From the NCBI GenBank assembly GCA_965235415.1, contig CBDDXD010000004.1:17295-81294 (forward strand): a stretch of DNA of 64,000 bases, given 5' to 3'. The stretch comes from Fontibacterium subtropicum (GTDB taxonomy: Bacteria > Pseudomonadota > Alphaproteobacteria > Pelagibacterales > Pelagibacteraceae). The translations under genes were made by a program, and so were the position numbers. The notes beneath the pieces are model-generated. The model saw only the letters and a program-made list of their open reading frames with translations, was not told the origin of the DNA and did no database searches. Below are positions 35,722 through 44,649 of this stretch, one piece after another (position 1 is the stretch's first letter; each line of letters opens with the position of its first letter).

Positions 35722-36516
35722 TTGAAAATAAAGTCTAAATTATTAATTATTGCAGGTTCAGATTCTAGTGGAGGGGCTGGTATTCAAGCAGACATTAAAA
35801 CAGCGACATCCCTTGGTGTTTATGCAATGACTGCAATAACAGCAATTACCGCTCAGAACACAACAGGAGTAAAATCAATTGTTTCTGTTTCACCCAAAGA
35901 AATTTTTAATCAAATCTCATTTTCAGTTAAGGACATAAAACCAAATTCTGTCAAAATTGGAATGTTACATAATGTAGAGGTGATCAAAGAAGTTATAAAA
36001 GCAATTAAAAAATACAAATTAAAAAATATCGTAATAGATCCTGTGATGGTTGCAAAAAGTGGTCATAGATTGATCAGTAATAATTCTATTAATTATTTAA
36101 GAAAAAAATTATTACCTTTTGCACTAATAGTAACTCCAAATATTCCAGAAGCTGAAACTTTAATAAAAAAAAAGATTAAAACTTTAGACGATGTTATTAA
36201 AGCTGGAAGAGAAATTTTAAAATTTGGACCTAAGTTTGTTCTTATAAAAGGAGGACATGCTAATAAATCTTTTATTGAAGATGTATTAATTTCTAAAAAT
36301 AATATTAAAATTTTTAAAAATAAGAAAATTAAGACAAAAAATACACATGGTACGGGTTGTACTTTATCAAGTGCAATCGCTTCTTTTGTTTCTAAGAATT
36401 ATAATATGAACGAATCGTGTAGACGATCAATTCAATATGTACATAAAGCAATTTTATTAAATCCAAAATTTGGAAGAGGACATGGGCCAATTAATCATAT
36501 GGCTTTATTAAATTAA
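35722..36516 (+). CDS. thiD: Hydroxymethylpyrimidine (phosphate) kinase ThiD
   Basis: ThiD phosphorylates HMP and HMP phosphate to the pyrophosphate used by ThiE. The 264-residue ribokinase-fold protein has AGSDSSGGAGIQADIKT near 12-28 and the anion-hole motif HGTGCTLSSAIAS near 211-223. The start is TTG at 35722, two bases after the glmM stop; no ATG exists nearby in frame. ThiD together with ThiE (16230) but without ThiC in the window fits a cell that salvages HMP or related precursors. Confidence 0.92.
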   Translation: MKIKSKLLIIAGSDSSGGAGIQADIKTATSLGVYAMTAITAITAQNTTGVKSIVSVSPKEIFNQISFSVKDIKPNSVKIGMLHNVEVIKEVIKAIKKYKLKNIVIDPVMVAKSGHRLISNNSINYLRKKLLPFALIVTPNIPEAETLIKKKIKTLDDVIKAGREILKFGPKFVLIKGGHANKSFIEDVLISKNNIKIFKNKKIKTKNTHGTGCTLSSAIASFVSKNYNMNESCRRSIQYVHKAILLNPKFGRGHGPINHMALLN

Positions 36517-36556
36517 ATAATTTATCTCTTTAAAAGAGATCTTAAGAAATTTACTT

Positions 36557-37846
36557 ATGACAAACGTTGTAGTTGTAGGCTCTCAGTGGGGTGACGAGGG
36601 CAAAGGGAAGATTGTGGACTGGCTTTCAGAGCAAGCCGATGTCGTTATTAGATTTCAAGGTGGTCATAATGCAGGTCACACTTTAGTTATTAACGGAAAA
36701 GTTTTTAAATTAAAATTACTTCCATCAGGAATAGTCAGAGGAGATAAAATCTCAATTATTGGAAATGGAGTTGTTATAGATCCTTGGGCATTACTAGAGG
36801 AGATTGAAGAGATTAAAAAAAAGGGGATTGATGTTAATGAAAATAATTTAATTATTTCTGATACAGCAACTTTAATTCTGCCATTTCATAAAGAAATGGA
36901 TGAGATTAGAGAAGATGCAGCAAAATCTAAAATTGGAACAACAAGAAGAGGAATAGGACCTGCCTATGAAGATAAGATTGGTAGACGTTCTATCCGAGTT
37001 ATGGATTTACGTTCAAAGACAAATTTAGAACAAAGACTTGAAGTTATTTTAGAACATCATAATGCAATCAGAAAAGGACTAAAACAAAAGATATATAAAT
37101 CAGAAGAATTAATTAAAGAATTATTAAAAATTGCTCCAAAAATATTAAAATTTTCTCAGCCCGTTTGGAAAAAAATCGCTGAATATCAAAAATTAAATAA
37201 AAAAATATTATTTGAAGGCGCGCAGGGAATATTGCTTGATGTCGATCATGGAACTTATCCTTATGTTACCTCATCAAATACAGTTGCTGGAACAGCCTCT
37301 GTAGGTACAGGATGTGGCCCAAAAACAATTGATTATGTTCTTGGAATTACCAAGGCTTATACAACAAGAGTAGGAGAAGGTCCTTTTCCAACAGAGCTTA
37401 AAGATGCAATCGGAGAACTTATTGGTCAGCGAGGTCATGAATTTGGAACTGTGACTAATAGAAAAAGAAGATGTGGTTGGTTTGATGGAGTTCTTGTTAA
37501 ACAATCGGCAACTATTTCAGGTATTACTGGAATTGCTCTAACTAAGTTAGATGTTCTTGATACTTTAGATGAAATTAAATTTTGTGTTGGTTATAAATTA
37601 CGCGGCAAAGAAATTGACTTTTTTCCAAGTGCGTCAGAAGATCAGTTTGCAGTAGAACCTATTTATAAAACTTTTGAAGGTTGGAAATCTGAGACAAAGG
37701 GAATAAGAAATTACAAAGAATTACCTGAGAAAGCTAAAATCTATATTGCGGCTATTGAAGATTTTATTGGTGTTAAGATTGGAAGTATTTCAACAAGTCC
37801 TGAAAGAGATGACACAATTTTTGTTGAAGACCCTTTTAATGCGTAA
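36557..37846 (+). CDS. purA: Adenylosuccinate synthetase
   Basis: PurA joins aspartate to IMP with GTP, the first step from IMP to AMP. The 429-residue protein has the P-loop GSQWGDEGKGKIVDWL at 8-23, HNAGHTLVINGK near 40-51, TTRRGIGPAYEDK near 128-140 and the final GTP site ISTSPERDDTI near 411-421. It overlaps rpoH on the opposite strand by 11 bases at the 3' ends. A small hairpin (ATCTCTT/AAGAGAT, 36524-36540) lies in its leader. Confidence 0.97.
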   Translation: MTNVVVVGSQWGDEGKGKIVDWLSEQADVVIRFQGGHNAGHTLVINGKVFKLKLLPSGIVRGDKISIIGNGVVIDPWALLEEIEEIKKKGIDVNENNLIISDTATLILPFHKEMDEIREDAAKSKIGTTRRGIGPAYEDKIGRRSIRVMDLRSKTNLEQRLEVILEHHNAIRKGLKQKIYKSEELIKELLKIAPKILKFSQPVWKKIAEYQKLNKKILFEGAQGILLDVDHGTYPYVTSSNTVAGTASVGTGCGPKTIDYVLGITKAYTTRVGEGPFPTELKDAIGELIGQRGHEFGTVTNRKRRCGWFDGVLVKQSATISGITGIALTKLDVLDTLDEIKFCVGYKLRGKEIDFFPSASEDQFAVEPIYKTFEGWKSETKGIRNYKELPEKAKIYIAAIEDFIGVKIGSISTSPERDDTIFVEDPFNA

Positions 37847-37862
37847 TGAAGGGTTTTGTTTT
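37830..37862 (+). terminator. Weak hairpin at purA/rpoH convergent ends
   Basis: ACCCTT (37830-37835) pairs with AAGGGT (37849-37854) around a 13-base loop that contains the purA stop, and is followed by TTTGTTTT. The stem is only six base pairs, so it could act as a weak terminator for purA. Confidence 0.35.
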
Positions 37863-38735
37863 AATATTTTCTAACATTGCTTTTTGAACTTTTTCAAAAG
37901 CTCTATTTTCTATTTGCCTTACTCTTTCTCTGCTAATTTTATATTTTTGACTAAGTTCTTCTAAAGTTTTTGGCTCATCGATAAGTTTTCTATCATACAA
38001 AATTTCTTTTTCTCTTTCATCTAAAACTTTTAAGGCTGTTTGTAATAAAGCATGTTTTTGATTTAATTCTTGGCGTTGAGAAATTAATAATTCTTGGTCA
38101 GCATTTTCATCTACAATCCAATCCTGCCACTGACCACCTTGTTCTTCATCAGAAATTTTAGCATTTAAAGACTGTTCTTGTCCTGCCATTCGTCTGTTCA
38201 TTGAAATCACTTCATCTTCGCTCACATCTAGTCGATTTGCTATTTCTTTAACATGAGTGTCTGTCATATCGCCACTTTCAATAGCAAAGATTTGGTTTTT
38301 TAATTTTCTTAGATTAAAAAATAATTTTTTTTGTGCAGCAGTTGTTCCAATTTTTACTAAACTCCATGATCTCAAAATATATTCTTGAATAGAAGCTTTA
38401 ATCCACCACATTGCATAGGTTGCAAGTCTAAACCCTCTTTCAGGGTCAAATTTTTTTACTGCTTGCATTAAACCAATATTTCCTTCAGAAATTAATTCTC
38501 CTACAGGCAAACCATAGCCTCTATAACCCATGGCAATTTTTGCAACTAATCTTAGATGACTAGTTACTAATGTATGAGCTGACTCTCTATCTCCTTTTTC
38601 ACGCCAATTTTTTGCAAGAATATATTCTTGCTCTGGCTCTAACATTGGGAATTTTCTAATTTTTAATAAATAGGAATTTAAACTTCCTTCAGGTGAAAGG
38701 ATTGGAAGATTAGAATTTTTTTCAATTTTTTCCAT
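37836..38735 (-). CDS. rpoH: RNA polymerase heat-shock sigma factor RpoH
   Basis: A 299-residue group 3 sigma factor, sigma-32. Region 1.2/2 contains HLRLVAKIAMGYRGYGLP and ISEGNIGLMQAVKKFDPERGFRLATYAMWWIKASIQEYI in pieces near 63-115; the RpoH box QKKLFFNLR lies near 134-142; region 4.2 ends with the helix-turn-helix YKISRERVRQIE near 264-275. It directs heat-shock genes and is normally degraded by FtsH. A promoter-like TATAAT is 15 bases upstream. The 3' end overlaps purA by 11 bases, so antisense interference is possible. Confidence 0.95.
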   Translation of the reverse strand: MEKIEKNSNLPILSPEGSLNSYLLKIRKFPMLEPEQEYILAKNWREKGDRESAHTLVTSHLRLVAKIAMGYRGYGLPVGELISEGNIGLMQAVKKFDPERGFRLATYAMWWIKASIQEYILRSWSLVKIGTTAAQKKLFFNLRKLKNQIFAIESGDMTDTHVKEIANRLDVSEDEVISMNRRMAGQEQSLNAKISDEEQGGQWQDWIVDENADQELLISQRQELNQKHALLQTALKVLDEREKEILYDRKLIDEPKTLEELSQKYKISRERVRQIENRAFEKVQKAMLENIKTKPFITH

Positions 38736-38750
38736 TTTATTTATGTAAGT

Positions 38751-38773
38751 ATTATAACTTGTATAACAAGATA
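38751..38773 (-). promoter_or_regulatory. Possible promoter and inverted repeat before rpoH
   Basis: On the minus strand TATAAT (38756-38751) lies 15 bases before the rpoH start. Just upstream is the inverted repeat CTTGT-TAT-ACAAG (38770-38758, approximate). No good -35 is visible at the right spacing, so the element could be an extended or activator-dependent promoter, or chance. Confidence 0.3.
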
Positions 38774-39757
38774 TTAAAACTTAAGCTTTTTGATTATTTT
38801 TAGTAAATTTTCAAAATCTTTTGGTTTTTCACATTCAAAATAAACTTCTTTTTTTGTAGTTGGATGAATAAATCCAATAGATTTTGCATGCAAGGCTTGT
38901 CTTTTAAATACATCTAATAATTCTTTAAATTTAGGATCAATATCTCTAATGAATTTATTTTGTTTTCCATAAATTTGATCACCTATAATAGGATTGCCAT
39001 GAGATGAAAGATGAACCCGAATTTGATGAGTCCTACCTGTCTCTAGTCTACACTCGAGAAAACTTATATCAGGAATTTTTTTACCTGAGAAAAATTCGAT
39101 AGTTTTATAATTTGTAACAGCATCTTTTCCTCTGGAAGTATTGATGCTCATTTTTTTTCTGTTAAATTTACTTCTACCAATCATAGAAGAAATTTGTCCA
39201 GAGCTAGGTTTTATTCTTCCATAAACAAGAACTTCATAAGCTCTTTTAATGGTATGTTCTGCAAACTGTTTTGATAAAAAAACATGGGCATTATCATTTT
39301 TTGCAACTACTAATAGGCCACTAGTTCCTTTATCAATTCTATGAACTATCCCAGGTCTTAATTCTCCCCCAATAGTTGAAAGTTTGTCTTTACAATGAAA
39401 CATTAATGCATTTACTAATGTGTTATCGAAGTTTCCAGCACCAGGATGGACAACCATTTCTGGAGATTTATTAATAATTAATAAATCATCATCTTCATAA
39501 CGAATATCTAATTTAATATTTTTAGCTGAAATATTAACTTCTTTAGGCTCAGGTATTGAAACTTCAATAATATCAGAGGATCTTATCTTCATCGACGGCT
39601 GTGTAATTGGAACTTTATTAATTTTAACAAAACCTTCATTAATAATATTTTTAATTCTTGTTCTACTAATTTCTGGAATCAAAATAGCTAGAGCAGAATC
39701 TAAGCGTTTATTATTTTTATCCTCTGCTATTTCAAATTTATATTCGTTAATGGACAT
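38774..39757 (-). CDS. rluD: 23S rRNA pseudouridine synthase RluD
   Basis: A 327-residue pseudouridine synthase of the RluA family: S4 RNA-binding domain at about 15-75 (LDSALAILIPEISRTRIKNI), catalytic domain from about 90 with HRIDKGTSGLLVVAKN near 138-153 bearing the catalytic Asp, and RLETGRTHQIRVHLSSHGNPIIGD in the C-terminal half. RluD modifies helix 69 of 23S rRNA. It lies upstream of rpoH on the same strand, with 38 bases between. Confidence 0.92.
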   Translation of the reverse strand: MSINEYKFEIAEDKNNKRLDSALAILIPEISRTRIKNIINEGFVKINKVPITQPSMKIRSSDIIEVSIPEPKEVNISAKNIKLDIRYEDDDLLIINKSPEMVVHPGAGNFDNTLVNALMFHCKDKLSTIGGELRPGIVHRIDKGTSGLLVVAKNDNAHVFLSKQFAEHTIKRAYEVLVYGRIKPSSGQISSMIGRSKFNRKKMSINTSRGKDAVTNYKTIEFFSGKKIPDISFLECRLETGRTHQIRVHLSSHGNPIIGDQIYGKQNKFIRDIDPKFKELLDVFKRQALHAKSIGFIHPTTKKEVYFECEKPKDFENLLKIIKKLKF

Positions 39758-39769
39758 GATTAGTAATTT

Positions 39770-39844
39770 TGGTGGTCTTGCTAGGACTTGAACCTAGAAC
39801 TCTAGTTTCGAAGACTAGGATGATATCCATTTCACTACAAGACC
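39770..39844 (-). tRNA. tRNA-Arg (anticodon UCG)
   Basis: The minus strand folds as a complete cloverleaf. The acceptor stem is GGTCTTG (39844-39838) with CAAGACC (39780-39774), then discriminator A and an encoded CCA. The anticodon arm CTAGT-CTTCGAA-ACTAG gives anticodon TCG, which reads CGA and related Arg codons. The T-arm is TCTAG-GTTCAAG-TCCTAG-like with the standard GTTCAAGTCC. Length is 75 bases including CCA. It stands at the border between the rpoH-rluD core region and the molybdenum gene block. Confidence 0.93.
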
Positions 39845-39932
39845 ATGAAGGGAAGTAGTACTATTTATTTTGAAGATTTAAAATAAAGATTTTGATAGTC
39901 TGAATTAGGTTGTTTAATTAGATACTAATAAA

Positions 39933-40385
39933 CTATTTAATTCTTATTGAGGTTCCTTTAAGCCATTCAGACTTTTGGTTTTTGTAATATTCTTTTTTCC
40001 AAATAGGCGCTCTAATTTTTATTTGTTCAATAAGGTATCTAGATAATTGGTAGGCTTCAGATCTGTGTTTACAAGATACGGCAATTATAATTGATGGTTT
40101 GCCTAAAGGGACATATCCCTTCGCATGCTCAATAAATACTTTTGCTTTCTTTAATTTAAATTTTTTAATTCCTTCACTATAGATTTTTTTAAAAGTTTTA
40201 ATTACCAGTCTATCAAAAGCATCATAGGTAACCCCAGTAACATTCCTCTTATTATTATTTCTTCTTATATTTCCTACAAAAAAAATACTAGCACCAGAGT
40301 CAAAATTTTTTACAAACTTTTCAGCTCTTATTAAGTTAATTTTTTTTTTATTCTTTTTGGGATCAACAATTGCGGCGTGAAACAT
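39933..40385 (-). CDS. moaE: Molybdopterin synthase catalytic subunit MoaE
   Basis: MoaE with sulfurated MoaD converts cyclic pyranopterin monophosphate to molybdopterin. The 150-residue protein shows FVGNIRRNN near 36-44, EHAKGYVPLGKPSIIIAVSC near 86-105, RSEAYQLSRYLIEQIKIRAPIWKKE near 108-132 with the catalytic lysines. It overlaps moaD by one base. It is the last gene of a minus-strand series moaA-moaC-moaD-moaE. Confidence 0.92.
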   Translation of the reverse strand: MFHAAIVDPKKNKKKINLIRAEKFVKNFDSGASIFFVGNIRRNNNKRNVTGVTYDAFDRLVIKTFKKIYSEGIKKFKLKKAKVFIEHAKGYVPLGKPSIIIAVSCKHRSEAYQLSRYLIEQIKIRAPIWKKEYYKNQKSEWLKGTSIRIK

Positions 40386-40654
40386 TAACCCCCTCCAATT
40401 GGTGGAATAATTGAAATAGTTTTATCTTTATTTAACTTATAGGTATCATTGACTATCTCATCACGTTCTGAGCAGAAAGCAGATTTTTTAATAAGATCTT
40501 TAAAAGTTTTGTTGTTTGAATATCTTTCTTCTATAATTTTAATTAATTTATTTCTTATATTTTTAACTTTTGCGCCTTTATCAAAATTAATTTGCAAAAT
40601 AGGAGCACGAAAAATATCCTTACAATTACCAAATAATTTTATTTTGATTTTCAT
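40385..40654 (-). CDS. moaD: Molybdopterin synthase sulfur carrier subunit MoaD
   Basis: An 89-residue ubiquitin-like sulfur carrier. The C-terminus IIPPIGGG ends in the double glycine that is adenylated and converted to a thiocarboxylate. The activating enzyme (MoeB/ThiF type) is not in this window. It abuts moaE through a one-base overlap and follows moaC by 27 bases. The sequence is otherwise poorly conserved, as usual for this family. Confidence 0.9.
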   Translation of the reverse strand: MKIKIKLFGNCKDIFRAPILQINFDKGAKVKNIRNKLIKIIEERYSNNKTFKDLIKKSAFCSERDEIVNDTYKLNKDKTISIIPPIGGG

Positions 40655-40681
40655 TTTTATAACAACTTAATTTAAGCTTTT

Positions 40682-41227
40682 TTAAAATAAATCCTTTAAA
40701 AATTCTGGCAAGCCATTAGGATTTACCCAGGTTCCTGTTTTTCCGCCCTGTTTAATTAATAAACGAATTCCATCAATTTTAAGATCAGGATTAACAATTT
40801 TGCATAAATCGTAAATTGTAATTAACGCTGCATTCACACCCATGATTGCTTCCATTTCAACCCCAGTTTTAGCAAACGCCGCAACAACGCAATAAGCATC
40901 AAGCGAAAAGTCATCAGCATTTTGAATAATTTTTGTTGAACTGAAGTCGACACTAAGTGGATGACAAAGTGGAATAATTTCACTAGTTTTTTTTACGCCA
41001 AGCAGTGAAGCAACCTCTGCTAAAGAGATTGGATCTCCTTTTGGCATTTGTTTATTTTTAATTAATTCGAAAGTTTTTTTACCAACATAAATTTTACCCA
41101 TAGCTAAAGCTTTACGATGTGTATTTTGCTTTTGCGACACATCAACCATATGGAAATTATTGTTTGTAAAAATTTCCTTCGCCCAATCTTTTACAATTTT
41201 TGTGTCTATAATTTTAAGATTTTTCAT
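40682..41227 (-). CDS. moaC: Cyclic pyranopterin monophosphate synthase MoaC
   Basis: MoaC completes the conversion of the MoaA product to cyclic pyranopterin monophosphate. The 181-residue protein has VDVSQKQNTHRKALAMGKI in two conserved pieces near 23-45, IPLCHPLSVDFSS near 90-102 and GVEMEAIMGVNAAL near 120-133, with the catalytic lysine in the C-terminal part. There is an N-terminal extension of about 20 residues compared with E. coli. It overlaps moaA by one base. Confidence 0.93.
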   Translation of the reverse strand: MKNLKIIDTKIVKDWAKEIFTNNNFHMVDVSQKQNTHRKALAMGKIYVGKKTFELIKNKQMPKGDPISLAEVASLLGVKKTSEIIPLCHPLSVDFSSTKIIQNADDFSLDAYCVVAAFAKTGVEMEAIMGVNAALITIYDLCKIVNPDLKIDGIRLLIKQGGKTGTWVNPNGLPEFLKDLF

Positions 41228-42219
41228 TATCCTCCAATGGATGCTAGATGTGGAGTAATTCCAGTGTTACCCAATTCTAAATAATGAGACTCTTTTTTGA
41301 AATTTAATTGAGCATTGATTAAATCTTTTAGTTGAGGAATTTGTTGGTCATTTTGTAATAGAGCCCTAAGTGATATTCCGGTATCTCCAAACAAACACAA
41401 TCTCAGATCTCCCTGTGCCGTAATTCTTAGACGATTGCAGCTTTTACAAAAGTCTTTTGAATACGGAGCTATGATGCCAAATTTTCCTTTAAAATCTTTA
41501 TGGATATAATTTTTAGAAGGACCAGAATCAAAACCTGCAGTTTGATGGACCCATTCTTTTTTTAATAAATAGTCTCTAAATACATTGGCAGAGACATGAT
41601 ATTTTTTAAAATAATCTAAATTATCTCCTGTTTGCATTAACTCAATATAACGAAATTCTACATAGTTATTTTTTATAAATTTTTCCCATTTGTCAAAATC
41701 TTCTTCACTATCATTTACGCCTTTAAGCAAAACTGCATTAATTTTTATTTTTTTAAAATTATTTTCTTGTAAAATTTTAAGACCAGCTAGAATATCATCT
41801 ATCTTATCCATCCCAGTGATAAATTTAAATTTTTCTCTATCTAAACTATCGATGCTAATATTAATTCCATCGATTTTTTTTTCCATTAAAGGTTTAGCGA
41901 TCTGTTTCAAATTATAACCATTTGTTGTCATAACTACTTTTTTAATTCCTGGAAGTGATTTTAAATTTTCTACAATATCTATAAAATCTTTTCGAACGGT
42001 AGGTTCACCGCCTGTTAATCTAATTTTGCATACACCAAGTTCTGATAAGGCAATTCCAATTCTTCTAATTTCATCTAAAGTTAAAAAAATTTTTTTATTT
42101 TCTGGTTTTTGGTAACCGTCAGGTAAGCAGTAACCACATTTAAAATTACAAACGTCAGTAATTGAAATTCTAAAATAAGGAAAAGTTCTGCCAAAACTAT
42201 CTTTTAAATGAACCATCAA
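41227..42219 (-). CDS. moaA: GTP 3',8-cyclase MoaA (radical SAM)
   Basis: MoaA catalyses the first step of molybdenum cofactor synthesis from GTP. The 330-residue protein carries the radical SAM motif CNFKCGYC with Cys24, Cys28 and Cys31, RLTGGEPTVRKDF near 68-80, and the second cluster motif CKSCNRL plus a third Cys in LRLCLFGD. It ends in the functional Gly-Gly. Two adjacent ATG codons exist at the start; either is possible. A divergent 114-base region separates it from the sulfite dehydrogenase gene and should hold both promoters. Confidence 0.95.
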   Translation of the reverse strand: MMVHLKDSFGRTFPYFRISITDVCNFKCGYCLPDGYQKPENKKIFLTLDEIRRIGIALSELGVCKIRLTGGEPTVRKDFIDIVENLKSLPGIKKVVMTTNGYNLKQIAKPLMEKKIDGINISIDSLDREKFKFITGMDKIDDILAGLKILQENNFKKIKINAVLLKGVNDSEEDFDKWEKFIKNNYVEFRYIELMQTGDNLDYFKKYHVSANVFRDYLLKKEWVHQTAGFDSGPSKNYIHKDFKGKFGIIAPYSKDFCKSCNRLRITAQGDLRLCLFGDTGISLRALLQNDQQIPQLKDLINAQLNFKKESHYLELGNTGITPHLASIGG

Positions 42220-42333
42220 TTAGAGATTACAATCTATAATAGTAAGATAGTCAAAAGTTTTTTTTACAACTGAAAAGTGAAACACAATTGGATTAAAAGG
42301 CATATAATATTTACATAAATTTAGCTTTAAAAT

Positions 42334-43542
42334 ATGAAAAAAATTCATAACTCCAAAAGAAGATCTTTTTTAACAGGTTCAGCAGCTATTGCTGGTGTTG
42401 CGGCTATTTCATCTATTTCAAATTTTAATCTTAATATTGCAAAAGCAGATCACTCGAGTGCCGCTCCTAAGGCGACTCCAGATTATATTAAGTGGAAGAA
42501 TCGAAATGCATTAATTATTCATTCTGAGGGAACAATTGAGACTCATCGGGATATGATCGGAAATGGAATCATTACCCCAATTGAAAACGTGTACATTAGA
42601 AATAATGTTAATTCATTAAATGACCAACAAATAGGAAATAGACCTGATTGGAAATTAGAAGTTCAGGGAGTTCAAAAACCAAGAACATTCACATTAGCTG
42701 AGCTGCAAAAAATGCCTTTAAAGATTACTCCGATGGTTCTTCAATGCTCAGGAAATGGCCGTAAATTTTTTGCTCATGGTCCAAGTGGCACTAAGTGGGA
42801 CACAGGAAGCGCAGCTTGTGTTACTTTTTCTGGAGTTTCAGTTAAGTATTTAGCAGAACTTTGCGGCGGACTTGTAGCTGGTGCTAAATTTATAACAGGT
42901 ACAGGCGCTGATGCACCAAAAGAAATTGATCCAAAAGAAGGTGCTGTTGAAAGATCAGTTCCAATTTCAACTTATGAAGATTGTCTATTAGCTTGGGAAG
43001 TTAATGGAGTTCCAATTCCAAACGCTCATGGAGGTCCACTTAGATTAGTTGTGCCAGGATATTATGGAATAAATAATATTAAACATATTAATAAATTAGT
43101 TTTCGCAGATAAAGAGTCTGATTTTAAAATGATGTCTACTCGTTACCGTGTTTATAAAATTGGAGATAAACCAACAGCTAACGATGGCACTTGTTGGGAG
43201 ATGAATGTAAAAAGCTGGATTACCTCACCACTTACATCGGCAAAATCTGGTAAAGTAGTATTTACAGGTGTTGCATTTAGCAATGGTACACCTTTAAAAG
43301 GAGTTGCTTTATCTTTTGACGAAGGAAAATCATGGAAGAATGCAAAATTTGTTGGTCCTAATCTTGGAAAGTTTGCTTGGAGACAATTTCAATTTGAAGC
43401 AAATTTAGAAAAAGGTAATTATACAGTTGCGTCTCGAGCTACTGATGAAAAAGGATCGCAACCTAAGTTAAGATTTGAGAACAACGAAGGATATTCTCAT
43501 AACGGCTGGTTAGATCATAGCGTTAAAATTACAGTTGCGTAG
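42334..43542 (+). CDS. sorA: Periplasmic sulfite dehydrogenase, molybdopterin subunit (SorA/SoxC-like)
   Basis: A 402-residue molybdenum enzyme of the sulfite oxidase family. It has a Tat signal with KRRSFLTG (Arg9-Arg10) and a cleavage region near IAKAD (35-39). The Mo-coordinating cysteine is Cys138 in MVLQCSGNGR. The oxidoreductase domain contains GVPIPNAHGGPLRLVVPGYYG in pieces near 229-250, and a C-terminal Mo-co dimerisation domain spans about 285-400. It should oxidise sulfite to sulfate in the periplasm and pass electrons to the cytochrome c encoded next. SoxC of the thiosulfate pathway is related, but no sox genes are present. Confidence 0.87.
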   Translation: MKKIHNSKRRSFLTGSAAIAGVAAISSISNFNLNIAKADHSSAAPKATPDYIKWKNRNALIIHSEGTIETHRDMIGNGIITPIENVYIRNNVNSLNDQQIGNRPDWKLEVQGVQKPRTFTLAELQKMPLKITPMVLQCSGNGRKFFAHGPSGTKWDTGSAACVTFSGVSVKYLAELCGGLVAGAKFITGTGADAPKEIDPKEGAVERSVPISTYEDCLLAWEVNGVPIPNAHGGPLRLVVPGYYGINNIKHINKLVFADKESDFKMMSTRYRVYKIGDKPTANDGTCWEMNVKSWITSPLTSAKSGKVVFTGVAFSNGTPLKGVALSFDEGKSWKNAKFVGPNLGKFAWRQFQFEANLEKGNYTVASRATDEKGSQPKLRFENNEGYSHNGWLDHSVKITVA

Positions 43543-43873
43543 GCTTTTAATTAAATTTAAGAAAATTTTTCTTAATTTTCTTCTAATATATTTTTTTTTG
43601 CAATTAAGCGTAAAAGCTGACCAAGATAAAATGATCTTAGGTCTTAAGATTTTTAATGAAAAAGGAAACTGCGCAAGTTGTCATCAATTAGTAAATGCAA
43701 AATCTAAAGGCAATATTGGACCAAGTTTAGATGATCTTAAACCAACAGAAGCACAAGTAAAACAAGCAGTCACTAATGGCATTGGAATAATGCCGGCCTT
43801 TGGTAATGATAAAATTTTAACCCCTCAAGAAATAGAAGCAGTTTCTTTCTACGTAGAAAAAGCTGCAAAATAA
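43535..43873 (+). CDS. sorB: Periplasmic c-type cytochrome, likely SorB partner
   Basis: A 112-residue monohaem cytochrome c. It starts at TTG 43535, inside the end of the previous gene (eight-base overlap). A signal peptide covers about residues 8-28. The haem motif CASCH is at 46-50, and the axial methionine is in GIGIMPAFG near 82-90. As the partner of the sulfite dehydrogenase it should carry electrons to the respiratory chain. Its end abuts the convergent exporter gene directly. Confidence 0.85.
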   Translation: MRRLLIKFKKIFLNFLLIYFFLQLSVKADQDKMILGLKIFNEKGNCASCHQLVNAKSKGNIGPSLDDLKPTEAQVKQAVTNGIGIMPAFGNDKILTPQEIEAVSFYVEKAAK

Positions 43874-44614
43874 TTAAAAAAATATTTTTAAACCTAAACG
43901 AATTGCAACAATCAGAACTAGTATTGATGTTAATAAAGCAAGAATGTGTGATTTTAATATTTTTATATTAAGAAAATTTCCAAGCTGACCTCCTAATAAT
44001 ACAGCCAAAGGTAAATATAAGTAAGGATGTAGTTGTGAAATATTATTAAATTTCTGAATTTGTCCTAAAAAACCTGCAATAGAGTTTATTAGAATAAATA
44101 AAGAAGCAGCCATAATAATTTTTTTTGGGTGCGCTGCTTTTAAATTGAATAGTATAGGCGAAAGTATTATTCCTCCGCCAATTCCAACAATTCCAGATAC
44201 TAATCCAATAATGGCACCAATCAAAACAGCAATAAAAAATGGAATTTTTTTAATGATTTCATTTGTTAATTTGTATTGTCTTGTTTGTATTATAAGTAAT
44301 AAGCTACTTACTGTTAGACAAAAAAATAATAAAATTTGAAAAAAATCTTTTGTTATTTGAAATTTTCCACCAACATAAGCCAAAGGTATAGAACCTAAGA
44401 AATAAGGAGTTAGAAATTTTATATCTAAGTGTCCAGCTCTGATGTAATTGAAGCAATTTCCGCTTGCGACAATAATATTGCAAGTTAAAGCGATAATGGG
44501 AATTAACAAATATTCTACATCATAAATTGTTAATAATGCTAAATATGAAGTTCCTCCTGCAAAGCCAACGCTTGCATAAACTGCTGCAACTAAAAAAAAA
44601 ATTATGGATAGCAT
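43874..44614 (-). CDS. TauE/SafE-family sulfite/sulfonate exporter
   Basis: A 246-residue membrane protein with about seven to eight hydrophobic spans and the family repeats ASVGFAGGTSYLALL near 14-28 and GLVSGIVGIGGGIILSPIL near 137-155. TauE/SafE members export sulfite, sulfoacetate or related organosulfur anions. Its convergent position beside the sulfite dehydrogenase pair points to sulfite or sulfate handling. Exact substrate cannot be read. Confidence 0.85.
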   Translation of the reverse strand: MLSIIFFLVAAVYASVGFAGGTSYLALLTIYDVEYLLIPIIALTCNIIVASGNCFNYIRAGHLDIKFLTPYFLGSIPLAYVGGKFQITKDFFQILLFFCLTVSSLLLIIQTRQYKLTNEIIKKIPFFIAVLIGAIIGLVSGIVGIGGGIILSPILFNLKAAHPKKIIMAASLFILINSIAGFLGQIQKFNNISQLHPYLYLPLAVLLGGQLGNFLNIKILKSHILALLTSILVLIVAIRLGLKIFF

Positions 44615-44649
44615 ATTTTTAAATCTATAGGTATTAATGATACATAATT

